Shown here: positions 6,775 to 7,840 of the stretch, one piece after another
Position numbering within the stretch: position 1 is the first letter of the stretch
How the letters are laid out: every line of letters begins with the position of its first letter
Assembly: GCA_938049325.1 (NCBI GenBank)
Contig: CALICC010000113.1
Location: 1 to 7,840, forward strand
Reading direction: 5' to 3'
Length of the DNA: 7,840 nt
DNA from: an uncultured Ilumatobacter sp.
GTDB taxonomy: Bacteria > Actinomycetota > Acidimicrobiia > Acidimicrobiales > Ilumatobacteraceae
Notes under the pieces: model-generated
The model's input: only the letters and a program-made list of their open reading frames with translations
Databases searched by the model: none
What the model was told of the DNA's origin: nothing
Translations under genes and position numbers: made by a program

Positions 6775-7146
6775 CTACTCAGGTGCGTGGCACACGGCCT
6801 CGACGTTGTTGCCGTCGGGGTCGCGAACGAAGCCTCCGTAGTAGCTCGGGTGGTACTCGGGCCAGACGCGAGGAGGGTGCAGCACCTCGGCACCGTGTTC
6901 GACGGCGGCGTTGAAGAATGCGTCGACGCCGGCGCGGTCGGGAGCGCTGAACGCGATGTGTGATTCACGGAAACCCGAACCGGATTCCTGTGCCCCGATC
7001 CAGAAGTTCGGCATCGGCGGAACGCCGTATCCGATGACCTCGCCGAAGTCCATGATCCGCTCACCGCCGATCGTTGCGAGTACGTGGTCGTAGAAGGCGG
7101 CGCTCGCAGCAACGTCGGCGCATTGGATCGACAGGTGATCGAGCAT
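6775..7146 (-). CDS. VOC (glyoxalase/bleomycin resistance/extradiol dioxygenase) family protein
   Basis: This gene encodes 123 residues, a single complete VOC domain with two beta-alpha-beta-beta-beta modules. It opens with MLDHLSIQCADVAASAAFYD (1-20), the usual module start. The likely metal ligands are H4, H63 (ESHIAF) and E116 (GNNVEAV), the family pattern. The second module ends with YYGGFVRDPDGNNVEAVCH (102-120), which closely resembles many lactoylglutathione-lyase-like proteins of unknown substrate. The start is ATG at 7146; it fits the family N-terminus, although no strong ribosome site is seen. It ends with TAG about 136 bp before the tad operon start and is divergent from selC. Members act on small electrophiles, aromatic rings or antibiotics; the substrate here is unknown and no partner gene is nearby. 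Confidence 0.9.
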   Translation of the reverse strand: MLDHLSIQCADVAASAAFYDHVLATIGGERIMDFGEVIGYGVPPMPNFWIGAQESGSGFRESHIAFSAPDRAGVDAFFNAAVEHGAEVLHPPRVWPEYHPSYYGGFVRDPDGNNVEAVCHAPE

Positions 7147-7165
7147 GCGCCAGTTTCGCAGCTCG

Positions 7166-7193
7166 ATGGACCGCCGATCGACCCGGATAGGGT
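7166..7193 (+). promoter_or_regulatory. Candidate selC promoter overlapping a small palindrome
   Basis: ATGGAC (7166-7171) and TAGGGT (7188-7193) are 16 nt apart and would start transcription about 7200, some 10 nt before the mature tRNA. The -10 lies inside an inverted repeat CGACCC-GGATA-GGGTCG (7179-7195). The same region must contain the divergent VOC gene promoter. The -35 is weak. Confidence 0.3.
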
Positions 7194-7209
7194 CGCGAGT
7201 GCACTACCG

Positions 7210-7305
7210 GGAGGTGTCTGGGTACCTGGTGGGCTCCGCCGCCTTCAAAGCGGTTGGGATGGGCGATCCCCATCCGGCGGGTTCGATTCCCGTCCACCTC
7301 CGCCA
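7210..7305 (+). tRNA. selC: Selenocysteine tRNA, anticodon UCA, 3' CCA encoded
   Basis: The transcript folds as a tRNA-Sec. The acceptor arm is GGAGGTGT (7210-7217) with CCACCTCC (7294-7301), seven pairs plus a U-C mismatch at the eighth, the long arm specific to tRNA-Sec. The D-arm is 7220-7225 with 7231-7236, six positions with one A-G mismatch and a 5-nt CTGGT loop. The anticodon arm is GCCGC-CTTCAAA-GCGGT (7238-7254) with anticodon TCA at 7245-7247, reading UGA. The long variable arm pairs GGATGGG (7257-7263) with CCCATCC (7269-7275). The T arm is GCGGG-TTCGATT-CCCGT (7277-7293). Discriminator G is at 7302 and CCA at 7303-7305. Its product is charged with serine, converted to selenocysteine by SelA using selenophosphate from SelD, and delivered by SelB. 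None of these genes is in the window. Confidence 0.95.
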
Positions 7306-7326
7306 CATCGTCCGTTTGTTGCAGTC

Positions 7327-7369
7327 CTGGTCCACATCCGCGTCGGAAACCGACGTGGATGTGGACCAG
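7327..7369 (+). terminator. 20-bp hairpin terminator after selC
   Basis: Arms 7327-7346 and 7350-7369 are complementary over all 20 positions, with a single G.U wobble (7340/7356) and an AAA loop. The hairpin starts 22 nt after the tRNA CCA. No U-tract follows, so it fits the U-less terminators seen in high-GC actinobacteria. It would end selC transcription and insulate the hydrolase gene from it. Confidence 0.75.
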
Positions 7370-7481
7370 AACGCGTTTCGGACTCGGTCGGATTGACGGA
7401 GGTCACACACGCATCGGGGGGAGCGCCTACTGTTCGAGCTGGCGCTGACCCGCAGCGTCGCCTCGAATTGGAGTTGTTCCC
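7370..7481 (+). other. Leader region of the hydrolase gene
   Basis: This non-coding stretch lies between the selC terminator and the hydrolase start. It holds a -35-like TTGACG (7394-7399) without a well-spaced -10, and a loose inverted repeat AGCGCC (7422-7427) with GGCGCT (7441-7446). The ribosome site GGAG is at 7470-7473, eight bases before the ATG. No confident promoter is seen. Confidence 0.3.
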
Positions 7482-7840
7482 ATGATCAAACGCCTGCTCA
7501 CCAAGAAGAAGATCGCCACCGGACTCGCGATCGGGATGGCGGTTGCCGGAGTCGGTGTTGTCGCCGGCGCCAGCTACGGCCGGATCGTCACATCGGGCGC
7601 CGGTGGGGGTCGCGCCGTGATGACATGCCCGGGTGGCATGACGCGCCTCGGCCACCCGTTCAACGAAGACACCTCCGTGTTCGCCTTCGACCCGGCGATC
7701 CACATCAGCAACGAGTACGAGGTCGATCCCGACGGCTTCCGTGTCGAAGACATCGACACCGGATCGCACGCGGGCACCCACATCGACGCGCCGTCGCACT
7801 TCTTCGGCGAAGAAGGGCGCTCGCTCGACGAACTGGCCCC
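7482..7840 (+). CDS. Membrane-anchored or exported cyclase/kynurenine formamidase-like hydrolase, C-terminus cut by window edge
   Basis: This gene starts with ATG at 7482 and runs off the right edge; 119 residues are visible. A basic start (MIKRLLTKKK) followed by a hydrophobic, small-residue-rich segment (11-30) looks like a signal peptide or a single membrane anchor. The domain after it begins GMTRLGHPFNEDTSVF (52-67) and carries HAGTHIDAPSH (96-106), the metal-binding motif of the Cyclase family (PF04199), whose members include bacterial kynurenine formamidase and isatin hydrolase. The motif histidines and aspartate (H96, H100, D102, H106) are intact. Such enzymes hydrolyse amides or cyclic ring bonds with Zn or Mn. 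An N-terminal export segment is unusual, as most members are cytoplasmic, and suggests an extracytoplasmic substrate. The start is supported by GGAG eight bases upstream and by the clean signal-like N-terminus. The specific substrate cannot be told. Confidence 0.88.
   Translation, partial: MIKRLLTKKKIATGLAIGMAVAGVGVVAGASYGRIVTSGAGGGRAVMTCPGGMTRLGHPFNEDTSVFAFDPAIHISNEYEVDPDGFRVEDIDTGSHAGTHIDAPSHFFGEEGRSLDELA

Noticed and set aside
1..7840. CRISPR arrays, insertion sequences or prophage parts.
   Set aside because: No direct repeats with regular spacers, no transposase or integrase motifs and no terminal inverted repeats were found.

Overview
The window is high-GC DNA, and the gene content suggests an actinobacterium. 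The main evidence is a tad pilus cluster in the order used by Mycobacterium and Streptomyces (CpaE/SSD-like, tadA, tadB, tadC, Flp/DUF4244-like, tadE), with GTG starts and 4-nt stop/start overlaps. An Acidimicrobiia-like marine or freshwater lineage would fit, but that is a guess. All protein genes lie on the minus strand except the last one, so most of the window reads right to left.

Positions 1-2501 (minus) hold two genes that both point to light. A RPE65-type carotenoid cleavage oxygenase (1035-2501) is followed by a cryptochrome/photolyase-related protein of the FeS-BCP (prokaryotic 6-4 photolyase) family. The second gene starts near 986 and runs off the left edge. A long hairpin at 2574-2620 separates this pair from the pilus genes and looks like their terminator.

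Positions 2651-6638 (minus) hold six closely packed tad genes. They encode a MinD-like ATPase, the CpaF/TadA secretion ATPase, the two inner-membrane platform proteins TadB and TadC, a Flp-like prepilin and a TadE-like pseudopilin. Four of the five junctions are 4-nt ATGA or GTGA overlaps. The only gap (80 nt) lies before the pilin gene. A promoter-like TTGGAC-16 nt-TACGTT lies upstream of the first gene. No prepilin peptidase and no outer-membrane component is present.

Positions 6775-7146 (minus) hold a small VOC/glyoxalase-family protein. The 335-bp stretch 7147-7481 has no protein gene but contains a selenocysteine tRNA gene (selC, plus strand, UCA anticodon, 3' CCA encoded). A 20-bp hairpin terminator follows it. 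From 7482 to the right edge (plus) is the start of a cyclase/kynurenine-formamidase-like metal hydrolase with an N-terminal membrane anchor or signal segment.

I see no clearly undescribed system. The most notable items are selC in a location with no selenoprotein or sel gene in view, the photolyase and carotenoid-oxygenase pairing, and the compact tad cluster.
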